Shown: positions 1 to 6,894 of the stretch, in pieces
Layout: every line of letters begins with the position of its first letter
How positions within the stretch are numbered: the first letter of the stretch is position 1
NCBI GenBank assembly: GCA_034435015.1
Contig: DAOTYH010000033.1
Coordinates: 1-16,481, forward strand
DNA length: 16,481 bases
DNA from: DAOTYH01 sp034435015
GTDB lineage: Bacteria > Chloroflexota > Anaerolineae > Aggregatilineales > UBA3940
Reading direction: 5' to 3'
Translations under genes and position numbers: made by a program
The notes under the pieces: model-generated
Database searches by the model: none
Told to the model about the DNA's origin: nothing
The model's input: only the letters and a program-made list of their open reading frames with translations

Positions 1-1
1 T

Positions 2-922
2 CCCCCTCCACCCCGCCGAAGGCAAAAGCGCCGCCGTGTTGGTTGCTTGGGTTGTTTGTTCCGGCTGGCCCTGATAGTCAGCCTGTTCGTGGCCGCGTTC
101 ACTGCACTGGTAACCATCCTTTACATCCTTTTCCCGCCTCCCCGCACCAACATTTTGTTGCTTGGCATTGATTCCCGCCCTGGCGAGGGAACAGCTACCC
201 GCACCGATACCCTTATCCTTGCGACAGTGGACCCCCGCCAACCATATGTTGGAATGCTCTCTATCCCGCGCGATCTGTACATCAACATCCCTGGTTATGG
301 TTTCCAGCGCATCAATGCGGCACACGTCTTCGCTGAGAGCAATGCTCCGGGCACCGGCCCTGCACTGGTCAGACAAACGGTTGAGTCTAACTTCGGGGTG
401 CCGGTTGACCGCTTCATCCGAGTAGATTTTCAGGCCTTCGTAGCCATTGTAGATGCGGCAGGCGGCGTGACGATCAACGTTCCCAACTACTTTGTAGATT
501 ATGAGTATCCTACCGCCGACTATGGCACAATGGTGGTGGAGTTCCAAGCAGGTGCACAGCACATGAACGGAGAACGCGCCCTGCAGTATGCACGCACCCG
601 ACATGGCTCCAGCGACTTTCAGCGTGCCGAGCGTCAACAGCAGGTCATCGAGGCACTGTTCCGGCAACTGCTCAACCCGGTTAACTGGTGGCGCTGGCCT
701 GCTGTCTCTCTGGCTTTTGTGCAGTATGTTGACACAGACCTGACCATTTTGGATGCCGTTGCACTGGCACCTTCTGTCGTGTGGGTCGGGCCGAGCGGCA
801 TAGATCGGCAGGTATTGGACAGCTCCATGACTACTGGCCGAACAACCGAGTCAGGCGCATCAGTGCTTGAACCTGACTGGAATCGCATCAATCCCCTGCT
901 GTATGAGATGTTTCTCCGTTAA
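2..922 (+). CDS. LCP (LytR-CpsA-Psr) family protein, 5'-truncated by the window edge
   Basis: Residues are counted from the TTG at 47. A membrane segment (about 5-30) is followed by an extracytoplasmic LCP domain (about 35-210). Its hallmarks are visible: NILLLGIDSR, the acidic RTDT, the SIPRD arginine/aspartate, AGGV, and the C-terminal YARTRHGSSDFQRAERQQ block with the conserved arginines. LCP proteins transfer lipid-linked polymers (teichoic acids, arabinogalactan, capsule) to the cell wall, or in some lineages process other polyprenyl-linked glycans; the acceptor here is unknown. The frame is open to the left edge. The 15 codons before TTG encode a Pro/Arg/Lys-rich stretch typical of the cytoplasmic tail of this family, while the TTG has no Shine-Dalgarno sequence and would start almost inside the membrane helix. 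The true start is therefore judged to lie upstream of the window. About 80 residues after the core domain are not diagnostic. The gene ends at TAA before a hairpin shared with the convergent regulator. Confidence 0.9.
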   Translation, partial: PPPPRRRQKRRRVGCLGCLFRLALIVSLFVAAFTALVTILYILFPPPRTNILLLGIDSRPGEGTATRTDTLILATVDPRQPYVGMLSIPRDLYINIPGYGFQRINAAHVFAESNAPGTGPALVRQTVESNFGVPVDRFIRVDFQAFVAIVDAAGGVTINVPNYFVDYEYPTADYGTMVVEFQAGAQHMNGERALQYARTRHGSSDFQRAERQQQVIEALFRQLLNPVNWWRWPAVSLAFVQYVDTDLTILDAVALAPSVVWVGPSGIDRQVLDSSMTTGRTTESGASVLEPDWNRINPLLYEMFLR

Positions 923-925
923 CGC

Positions 926-952
926 AAAAAAGCGGCTACAGGCCGCCTCTTT
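926..952. terminator. Bidirectional hairpin between convergent genes
   Basis: A run of six A is followed by stem GCGGC (932-936), a 5-base loop, the complementary GCCGC (942-946), and then CTCTTT. The A-run on one side and T-rich bases on the other give U-rich tails on both strands, so the element could serve both the LCP gene and the convergent GntR gene. The stem is short (5 bp), hence moderate confidence. Confidence 0.5.
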
Positions 953-974
953 GCAGAACGGGACATCAATTGTG

Positions 975-1682
975 TTATTCGAACATTGCCGGGCGCGATT
1001 CGGACGCAGGCTGGGGCACAGCCCTATGCTGTAATAAACTCATATGCTCAACCAGCAAACTGCGACCGGCTTCTATATCCCCCTTTTCGATAGCGTCCAC
1101 AATCCGCTCATGGTAATCCCAAACTTTGCGGTGATAGTCCAGCTCCATGTACACGTTCATCCCGAATGCTTCATAAATGTCCCAGAACGACTCCAGTACA
1201 CCGAGTACAAAGGGATTATCCAGCCGCCCAAAGATCGTCAGGTGAAAGGCACGATGCTCAGCCGCTGGAACCTGCGCAGGCTCGCGAGAAAGCAAACGCC
1301 GCGCGGCCCCGATCAACTTACGCAGTGTGGCAATCTCTTGCTCGGTTAACCGCCTGACCGCTTCATCCCAGAAAGCACTTTCGAGGGCATTACGCATCTG
1401 CCGCATATGCTCAAAATGGGCGGGGTCTTGGCCTACTGCATAGAGGGCGCTCAAGGTCATTGCCGGCGTAAAACGATAGGATGACACGCGCGTCCCACGC
1501 CCTGGTTTCACTTCTACTATGCCCAGCACGCGAGCTATTTCCAGAGACTCGCGTGTTTTAGCAACGCTCACCCCCATAGACTGGCTGATCTCTTGGATGG
1601 TCGGTAACAGATCACCAGGCTTATAGCCGTTTTCTATAATGTACTTGAGAAGGTCAGATTGTAAGGCTGAGAGCCGCACCAT
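975..1682 (-). CDS. GntR-family transcriptional regulator, FadR subfamily (FCD domain)
   Basis: The protein has 235 residues from the chosen start. Residues 1-70 form a GntR-type winged helix: LQSDLLKYIIENGYKPGD, LPTIQEISQSMGVS, recognition helix VAKTRESLEIARVLGIVEVKPGRGT. Residues about 85-220 form an all-helical FCD ligand domain. Three histidines align with the usual metal ligands (H147, H191, H213), but the aspartate expected four residues before the first histidine is H143 here. FCD regulators usually respond to carboxylates or other small metabolites, and the ligand here cannot be deduced. The ATG at 1682 is preferred because GGGGGA lies just upstream; an in-frame GTG at 1700 has no Shine-Dalgarno sequence and abuts the operator. 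A sigma-70-like promoter and overlapping palindromes directly upstream point to negative autoregulation. The gene is on the same strand as, and about 0.8 kb downstream of, the MttB operon, so control of that operon is possible but unproven. Confidence 0.9.
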   Translation of the reverse strand: MVRLSALQSDLLKYIIENGYKPGDLLPTIQEISQSMGVSVAKTRESLEIARVLGIVEVKPGRGTRVSSYRFTPAMTLSALYAVGQDPAHFEHMRQMRNALESAFWDEAVRRLTEQEIATLRKLIGAARRLLSREPAQVPAAEHRAFHLTIFGRLDNPFVLGVLESFWDIYEAFGMNVYMELDYHRKVWDYHERIVDAIEKGDIEAGRSLLVEHMSLLQHRAVPQPASESRPAMFE

Positions 1683-1700
1683 TAATCCCCCGTCTAACAC

Positions 1701-1726
1701 CTGATCAGATGATCAGATAAATCTGA
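1701..1726. promoter_or_regulatory. Two overlapping palindromic operator candidates
   Basis: CTGATCA-GA-TGATCAG (1701-1716) is a perfect inverted repeat, and TCAGAT-AA-ATCTGA (1713-1726) is a second one overlapping it. Their centres are 11 bp apart, about one helical turn. The same stretch holds the 8-mer GATCAGAT twice in tandem (1703-1710 and 1711-1718). The site lies between the predicted transcription start (about 1730) and the GntR start codon, where a bound repressor would block transcription. Assignment to the adjacent FCD regulator is inference. Confidence 0.7.
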
Positions 1727-1736
1727 GAATGCTCCA

Positions 1737-1765
1737 ATTGTATAGCGAGTGGCAGGCGACGTCAA
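1737..1765 (-). promoter_or_regulatory. Sigma-70-like promoter of the GntR regulator
   Basis: Read on the minus strand, a -35 TTGACG (1765-1760) and a -10 TACAAT (1742-1737) are separated by exactly 17 bp. Start of transcription is expected near 1730, just before the palindromes at 1701-1726 and about 48 bases before the ATG at 1682. Confidence 0.65.
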
Positions 1766-1773
1766 TGCAAAAG

Positions 1774-1820
1774 GCAAAAAGAGCATAGAGCCGGGGCATA
1801 ATCGGGCCGGCTCTATGTTC
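1774..1820 (-). terminator. Intrinsic terminator of the tail-anchored protein gene
   Basis: The perfect 11-bp stem CATAGAGCCGG (1784-1794) / CCGGCTCTATG (1807-1817) has a 12-base loop. On the minus strand it is followed by CTCTTTTTGCC, a clear T-tract. It lies about 20 bases after the stop of the gene at 1839-2345 and upstream of the GntR promoter. Confidence 0.85.
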
Positions 1821-1838
1821 TAAAAAACCTAGCTGTTC

Positions 1839-2345
1839 TCAAATGCTGATCGCGCCAATTGCAATGAGAATCAAGAAACCCAGTATTGTCACATCGAGGA
1901 ACAGGAATATTGAGAGAATCATGCGTTGTTGGGGAGTCATGCCCAGCAACATTCCACTCGACCGCCGCGAACGGCGGCGTCCTGCCGGCTGAGGGACAGC
2001 CCGGCTGGAAGTAACAGGTTGTCTTCCAAAGCGGAATCCACTTTGGGCTGTGCTGTCTTTTGGAGGTGTCTTGGGAGCTTCACGCCCTTTAGCCGATGCT
2101 TCTGGCGTCGCGGTTGTCGGCTTTCCGGCCTCTCGAAATCCGCTCGTCCAGTCGGGAGCTTCGTCAGCAAGGGGTAAAGAGCCAGACGGCGTAAAACTTC
2201 GATCGAGGTCACTCATATCACCCAGATCGCCCAAATCATCTAGATCGCCTTCGCCGGCAGATGCCCCCAGGTCGGAGAATGCGGCAAACAGATCATCATC
2301 GCGGGTGTTGCGAGTGCCCCTCAATGACATCAGATCATCATCCAT
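1839..2345 (-). CDS. Acidic, disordered, C-terminally membrane-anchored protein of unknown function
   Basis: The protein has 168 residues from the chosen start. Residues 1-50 are very acidic with a repetitive DL/GDL pattern (GDLDDLGDLGDMSDLD). Residues 50-120 are Pro/Ser/Lys-rich and look unstructured. A basic patch (RRRSRR, about 123-128) precedes MTPQQRMIL and one hydrophobic helix (about 141-166) ending at the C-terminus. This predicts a tail-anchored inner-membrane protein with a long cytoplasmic tail. No enzymatic motif is seen and the family was not recognised. An upstream in-frame ATG at 2369 would be only about 5 bases from the predicted transcription start, whereas the ATG at 2345 has GGGAGG 9 bases upstream, so 2345 is chosen. 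The gene has its own promoter and terminator and is not part of the methyltransferase operon. Confidence 0.7.
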   Translation of the reverse strand: MDDDLMSLRGTRNTRDDDLFAAFSDLGASAGEGDLDDLGDLGDMSDLDRSFTPSGSLPLADEAPDWTSGFREAGKPTTATPEASAKGREAPKTPPKDSTAQSGFRFGRQPVTSSRAVPQPAGRRRSRRSSGMLLGMTPQQRMILSIFLFLDVTILGFLILIAIGAISI

Positions 2346-2381
2346 GTCATCATGCCTCCCGGATTCCATTGCCTTACCTAG

Positions 2382-2410
2382 AGCCTAATTCAATTTTCTC
2401 TTCCTGTCAA
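2382..2410 (-). promoter_or_regulatory. Promoter of the tail-anchored protein gene
   Basis: On the minus strand a consensus -35 TTGACA (2410-2405) is followed after 17 bp by TAGGCT (2387-2382), a weaker -10. Predicted transcription start is near 2375, which leaves about 30 leader bases before the ATG at 2345, including its GGAGG. Confidence 0.55.
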
Positions 2411-2430
2411 ACACCGCCTTGTACCCTCAC

Positions 2431-2466
2431 AAAACAAAATCGAGGGGAGGAAGCCGTCCCTCGATT
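2431..2466 (-). terminator. Intrinsic terminator of the MttB operon
   Basis: The perfect 9-bp stem AATCGAGGG (2438-2446) / CCCTCGATT (2458-2466) encloses an 11-base loop. On the minus strand it is followed by TTTTGTTTTG. It lies about 45 bases after the last methyltransferase stop codon and separates the operon from the next promoter. Confidence 0.85.
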
Positions 2467-2512
2467 CTATTCAATCCATTGGAGTTGAATTGCCGGGCAG
2501 GAAAGTAAAGGC

Positions 2513-3949
2513 TCACTCCTTAAGTTCCTGGTCTGCCGCAAGCAGAACTTCATCCAGCTTGCCGGCGGCGTCATCGGGCAGTGGGTCTACTACTGGTCCT
2601 TCAAGTATTTCCTGCACCTTTTCCCTTGCCTTTGCATACATGGTTGGCCTTCCAAGGTTGACCCAGCTCTCGAAGGAATGCCTGTCAATCAACTTGGGTA
2701 TATAGAACTCGCCGCTCCGTGTGGCCTGACGAGTGCTCTTGGCCTTCAGGAAGTGACCGCCCGGCCCTATGCTGGCAATATCGTCAAACAGATTCTTTTC
2801 TTCGCTGGTATCTACCCCTTCCAGCAGGCGTTGGCAGAGATGAGCGATCTCGTTGTCTACCAGTATCTGCTCCAATACGAGCAACTGGCTGGACTCCACT
2901 TCCCCAAACCCCACGATCAGATCGGCTCTGACCAGCAGATTTGGCAGGATGGTGATGATCTTCTCGATGACCGCCTCCGGCCCCGCCTGCTTAGCATCCG
3001 AGATGCAACCAGTAGCTGTGTTAGGCAGGTTATAGAAGCGCCCCATTTCAGCAATGGCTGCTGATTGGAGCACAGCCTCAGGCGTGCCAGCCAAGAAATT
3101 ACCTGTGCTGAAATCAACCGCGCCTGAAGCACTACTATAGATCATAGGCGTTCCGGGATTAGCAAGCTGGAAGATCACCACAGTAGAGAGCGCCTCCGCA
3201 TTGGCCAGACAGATGTTGGCAAACAGGCTGGCAGGGCCGGTTGTTCCAGTGACCGGCATAGGCATGATCATGATCGGTATTTCGTATTGCCCCAGCTCCA
3301 TGTAGGTGTCACACATGGGCCCGTCGTGTACTAACGGAGCAACAGTGCAGTAGGTTACCGAGCATATCTTGCGAGCTTTGATCGCCTCCTCGCTGCCAAG
3401 GATGGCTTTCAGGCCAGCGATGAAATAGGGTATTTCCTCTACACGGTGAAGCTCATGCTCGCCATGCTTGGAGCAGTAACGCAGCATGGTGAAGAACTCG
3501 TGCAACACCCGCGAGCCGGCAGGCGTATCGGAAGCACAGGTAGGAGGCCATGCCATGATCCCCATATCCATCTGCTGGAAAATCCGCACACCGTTCTCAA
3601 TATCTTTGCGCACGCCATAGCGGCGCTCACCCGTCTCGAAGTCCAATGCAAATGCGCTTGTCCCATCCATGCTGTAGCGTGTGAACGGGGAGGGCATAGG
3701 GTAATCATAGGTCGGATTTCTAGCTCCCAGCACGAGTGTTTTCGGCGTCGTTTGCAGGGCATGTTCGACCAGCTCCGCCGGTATCCTTGCAATCCGGTCG
3801 TCCCAGTTTACCTGAGCACCGCTTCGTTCGAGCAACTTGAGGGCCTTGTCGCTGTGGAACTTCAAGCCAATCTCGCGGAGGATACGCAGGCTTTCTTGAT
3901 GAACTCTGGTCTTTTCTTCTTCAGATAGTATGCCGCCCTGTAGTTGCAT
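2513..3949 (-). CDS. MttB-family (COG5598) corrinoid methyltransferase, non-pyrrolysine, copy 1
   Basis: The 478-residue length is close to that of archaeal trimethylamine methyltransferase MttB (about 495). Family features are an N-terminal helical LSEEEKTRVHQESLRILREIGL, TSAFALDFETGERR (97-110), MPMPVTGTTGPAS (229-241), ATGCISDAK (312-320), VGFGEVESSQ, and SIGPGGHFLKAKST (393-406). The family transfers a methyl group from a methylated amine to the cobalt of a partner corrinoid protein inside a TIM barrel. There is no in-frame amber codon and the stop is TGA, so no pyrrolysine is encoded. Characterised non-pyrrolysine relatives use quaternary amines (glycine betaine, proline betaine, carnitine); the substrate here is unknown. 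It is the last gene of the operon, 17 bases after copy 2, with a weak Shine-Dalgarno sequence (GAGAAAAAG). It is closer in pattern to copy 2 than to copy 3. Confidence 0.9.
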   Translation of the reverse strand: MQLQGGILSEEEKTRVHQESLRILREIGLKFHSDKALKLLERSGAQVNWDDRIARIPAELVEHALQTTPKTLVLGARNPTYDYPMPSPFTRYSMDGTSAFALDFETGERRYGVRKDIENGVRIFQQMDMGIMAWPPTCASDTPAGSRVLHEFFTMLRYCSKHGEHELHRVEEIPYFIAGLKAILGSEEAIKARKICSVTYCTVAPLVHDGPMCDTYMELGQYEIPIMIMPMPVTGTTGPASLFANICLANAEALSTVVIFQLANPGTPMIYSSASGAVDFSTGNFLAGTPEAVLQSAAIAEMGRFYNLPNTATGCISDAKQAGPEAVIEKIITILPNLLVRADLIVGFGEVESSQLLVLEQILVDNEIAHLCQRLLEGVDTSEEKNLFDDIASIGPGGHFLKAKSTRQATRSGEFYIPKLIDRHSFESWVNLGRPTMYAKAREKVQEILEGPVVDPLPDDAAGKLDEVLLAADQELKE

Positions 3950-3966
3950 CTTTTTCTCGCTTTCTA

Positions 3967-5397
3967 TCAGTCCATCTCACGGGCACGTTGTTCTACGCGC
4001 TCAAGTTCACGCAGAGTTGTCTCTTCAAGCGGGAGAGGGGTATGCTCGGCCAGTATCTGGCGTACTTTCGCCTTGATCTCATCCAGCAAGTCGGGACGGC
4101 CCAGCTCTTCCCATCGCTCATAGGTATCGTGCACGCCCAGCCTGCTGATATACCACTCCCCGGTACGAATGGCTTGCTTGGTTGAACGTTGAGCCAAGAA
4201 GTTCCCCCCCGGCCCCACACTGGCAATCACATCCTCCAGCCACTTATCGCCCTCACTACCAATGCCCTGATGAACACGCCGGCACAGCCTGAAGACCTCC
4301 ACGTCTATCATCAACTGCTCCAGGCTGAGGATCATAGAGCCGCCCAGCAAGCCAGGGCCGACCAGCAAATCCGGCCAAGCCAGCACAGGCAATAACCAGT
4401 TGACGGCACGTTCATACCCTGCCTGAATGCCGGGAATGTGATGATCGGTACCGCCAGTGGAAGCTTCTACCGGCAGGCCATAGTAGCGAGCCATCTCGGT
4501 AGACGCCGCCCCCAACAATGTATGCTCAACTGAACCGCTACCGTAACGCCCAGAGCGCGGCTCCATCACCGCCAGTGCAGGCGCATAGATAAAGGGTGTT
4601 CCCGGGGCGGCGGCTTGTATCAGGCATAACATTGCTAATGTCTCACAGTTACCCAGCACCACCGTCGAGATCAGGCTGGCCGGGGCTGTCGTCCCCATGA
4701 GAGGCATCGGCATGACCGCGACCGGAATATCCCAACCCAACGTTTCAAGGTAGGCATCGGTGAAAGGCCCTTCGATGACCAGTGGAGAAAGCGGGCATAG
4801 CAGGAAAGAGAAGGGGCGCTGGGTACGGACATACTTCCTTCCGAAGACCACGTCAAGTACTTCCAGCAACCAGCGTGACTGTTCTGGGTCGTTGGTCGAG
4901 TCCTGAATGTGCTTGGAGAAGTTACTAAGCAGGTTACGCCAGTAGGCCACAAAATCTCCGGCTGAATCGCTGGCAAAACCGCCTTCGACCATCCACCAGT
5001 AAGCGCCGATCTCGTCTATTGCATCAATCAGGCGGGTAGAGGTCAGCCAGTCATCGAAAGTGCCGGGCCGACGCTCGCCAGTTTCTGGATCGAGCATAAA
5101 GACGGCACCTCCATCTGCCAGCAATGTGCACTCTCCAGCATTCAGGGGGAGTGCCCAATTAGGCCGACGGCCTCCTAGTGTAAACCGTTTAGGTGCAAGG
5201 CGAAGTGACTCCTCTACCAGCGCACGAGGAAAACGTACAACGCCTGTCTCGTCGTTTACTTCGGCCCCTGCCTCTTTGAGGATTTGCCTTCCCCGAACGG
5301 TATCCACACGCAGGCCTGTTTGGGCGAGCACTTTCAGCGTGGTCTCATGCACTCGATCACGCTCATCCTCTGAAAGCACTTGGAGGAACGTTCTCAT
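3967..5397 (-). CDS. MttB-family (COG5598) corrinoid methyltransferase, non-pyrrolysine, copy 2
   Basis: The protein has 476 residues and full family length. Visible blocks are VLSEDERDRVHETTLKVLAQ (7-26), GGAVFMLDPETGERRPGT (96-113), MPMPLMGTTAPAS (229-241), ASTGGTDHHIPGIQAGYER (312-330), and SVGPGGNFLAQRSTKQA (393-409). The GTDHHIPGIQAGYE stretch is the most family-typical of the three copies, with the QAGYE motif intact but a pair of histidines in place of the usual SDxK-type residues. Its ATG overlaps the TGA of copy 3 (ATGA, 5394-5397), and GGGGAG just upstream lies inside the copy 3 coding end, so the two are translationally coupled. Substrate unknown; a methylated quaternary amine is the best inference from family and context. 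Confidence 0.9.
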   Translation of the reverse strand: MRTFLQVLSEDERDRVHETTLKVLAQTGLRVDTVRGRQILKEAGAEVNDETGVVRFPRALVEESLRLAPKRFTLGGRRPNWALPLNAGECTLLADGGAVFMLDPETGERRPGTFDDWLTSTRLIDAIDEIGAYWWMVEGGFASDSAGDFVAYWRNLLSNFSKHIQDSTNDPEQSRWLLEVLDVVFGRKYVRTQRPFSFLLCPLSPLVIEGPFTDAYLETLGWDIPVAVMPMPLMGTTAPASLISTVVLGNCETLAMLCLIQAAAPGTPFIYAPALAVMEPRSGRYGSGSVEHTLLGAASTEMARYYGLPVEASTGGTDHHIPGIQAGYERAVNWLLPVLAWPDLLVGPGLLGGSMILSLEQLMIDVEVFRLCRRVHQGIGSEGDKWLEDVIASVGPGGNFLAQRSTKQAIRTGEWYISRLGVHDTYERWEELGRPDLLDEIKAKVRQILAEHTPLPLEETTLRELERVEQRAREMD

Positions 5398-6854
5398 ACT
5401 CTCCCCTTGATCTCCCTGTCAGCGGCGGCAAGGATGCGTTCCAGCTCGGCCTTCTTGGTCTCATCAAGAGGCAATGGATGGTGATTACGAAGCACCCAGT
5501 CCACCTTCTCACGCGCAACCTCGACAGGATCACGGAATTGGCCATCCGGCCCCGCCTCATAGGTGATGCCAAACTTGACCACCTCCCGCAGGTGCTTACG
5601 AGTGTGCCTTTGAGCAAGGAAGTGCCCGCCCGGCCCGACAGCTCGAATAGTATCCAGTGCTAAAGTCTCTGGGCTGACCTCTGCCTCCATAAGCTGGTAA
5701 CGTGCGCGGTGATAGAGATCGACATCCAAGAAGAGGTGCTCAGGATAGAGCAGGGTGTATGTATCTACCAGCCCCATCCCTGTCGCGATCTCAGCACCAC
5801 TCAGCCCGACAAGGAAAGGATCGAGAGCTACCTCCGCCGCCGCCTGCCATGTGCCGGGCACAAGGGATTCCGTTCCAAACGCGCCTGCCAGTGTAGGCAT
5901 CCCCCAGTGATGGGCCATATCCACCGGTGCATAACGCCAACGGGCATCCTGCGGATAGCCGAGATATTTGCCAGAACGCGGGTCAGCCCATGCCTGCAAA
6001 AGCGAGTGATAAACCGGCGCCCCTGGAAAAGCTAATTGGATCAGCACTGTTGCGCTGATGACCTCAGCATCTCCCAGAACCAATGCGCCGGCCAGCGTGG
6101 CCGGGGCAGTCGTGCCCATGGTTGGCATGGCCATAAACCCAACTGGAATACCTGCTTCTGCCAGCACCAGCGCGGCCTCGATGCCCTCTTTATCCTGTGT
6201 CAGGGGGGCAATAGTACAGATCAAGGATGACAGCACCGGACGCCTGCGGAGTTCCTCTCGACTTCCCGCCACCACTGTGGCCATCTCGACAGCATAGCGG
6301 GCAGGAACTTCCCCCATAACTGTCTCAGTCTGTACGTGCTTGACCGTGTTGTTCCAACTGGCATCCAGCTCATGGAGAGGAGCGGTCTCACCGTGATCCT
6401 GAGCGCTGACCATAGGCCAGTAGAAGGCAATTGCAGACAGGTAATCACATATGAGCGCCATACGCCCTACATCCGCCTTGGTGGATGGCCGGCGCTGGCG
6501 TGTTTCAAAGTCAATGACTTCAACCCCGCAACCATCGGTGGTAAAGTAGGTCACCCCATCTTGGAGCGGCAGGTCATAAGCTGGCTCGCGTGCTCCCAGC
6601 AGAAAATAGCGTGGCACGGTCGCCATAGCTTTGCGAACCAGTTCGCGCGGCATCTTGACGATCTGGGTTGTGTGGTCAACCTGTGCACCATGATCACTCA
6701 GGATAGTCAGCGCCTTTTCAGAAGGAAACCGGACCCCCACCTCTTCGAGAATCTGGAAGGTGGCCTCCTGCAACACACCCAGTTGTTCATCGCTTACAAA
6801 TTGCACCCTATAGGCCGTCCGCAACGGCTCGATTGGCGGGCTTTGAACTGCCAT
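5394..6854 (-). CDS. MttB-family (COG5598) corrinoid methyltransferase, non-pyrrolysine, divergent copy 3
   Basis: The protein has 486 residues. An extra N-terminal 18 residues precede the family start (VSDEQLGVLQEATFQILEEVG). Further blocks are TTDGCGVEVIDFETRQRRPS (105-124), MAMPTMGTTAPA (241-252), AGAFGTESLVPGTWQAAAE (323-341), and AVGPGGHFLAQRHT (405-418). It departs most from the other two: the SDAK/TDHH region reads GTESLV, QAGYE becomes QAAAE, and the part before it is PQDARWRYAPVDMAHHWGMP. Catalytic or substrate residues may therefore differ. The ATG is well supported by GAGGAGG 9 bases upstream. It lies 40 bases downstream of the permease and overlaps copy 2 by 4 bases. There is no amber codon in frame. 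The role is inferred as methyl transfer to the operon's corrinoid protein with a substrate distinct from copies 1 and 2. Confidence 0.87.
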   Translation of the reverse strand: MAVQSPPIEPLRTAYRVQFVSDEQLGVLQEATFQILEEVGVRFPSEKALTILSDHGAQVDHTTQIVKMPRELVRKAMATVPRYFLLGAREPAYDLPLQDGVTYFTTDGCGVEVIDFETRQRRPSTKADVGRMALICDYLSAIAFYWPMVSAQDHGETAPLHELDASWNNTVKHVQTETVMGEVPARYAVEMATVVAGSREELRRRPVLSSLICTIAPLTQDKEGIEAALVLAEAGIPVGFMAMPTMGTTAPATLAGALVLGDAEVISATVLIQLAFPGAPVYHSLLQAWADPRSGKYLGYPQDARWRYAPVDMAHHWGMPTLAGAFGTESLVPGTWQAAAEVALDPFLVGLSGAEIATGMGLVDTYTLLYPEHLFLDVDLYHRARYQLMEAEVSPETLALDTIRAVGPGGHFLAQRHTRKHLREVVKFGITYEAGPDGQFRDPVEVAREKVDWVLRNHHPLPLDETKKAELERILAAADREIKGRV

Positions 6855-6894
6855 CGTCTCTTACCTCCTCTACAAGGGCAGACACCAGAGCAAG

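Noticed and set aside
2513..6854. Pyrrolysine (read-through amber) in the MttB-like genes
   Set aside because: All three frames run to full family length without TAG and end in TGA.
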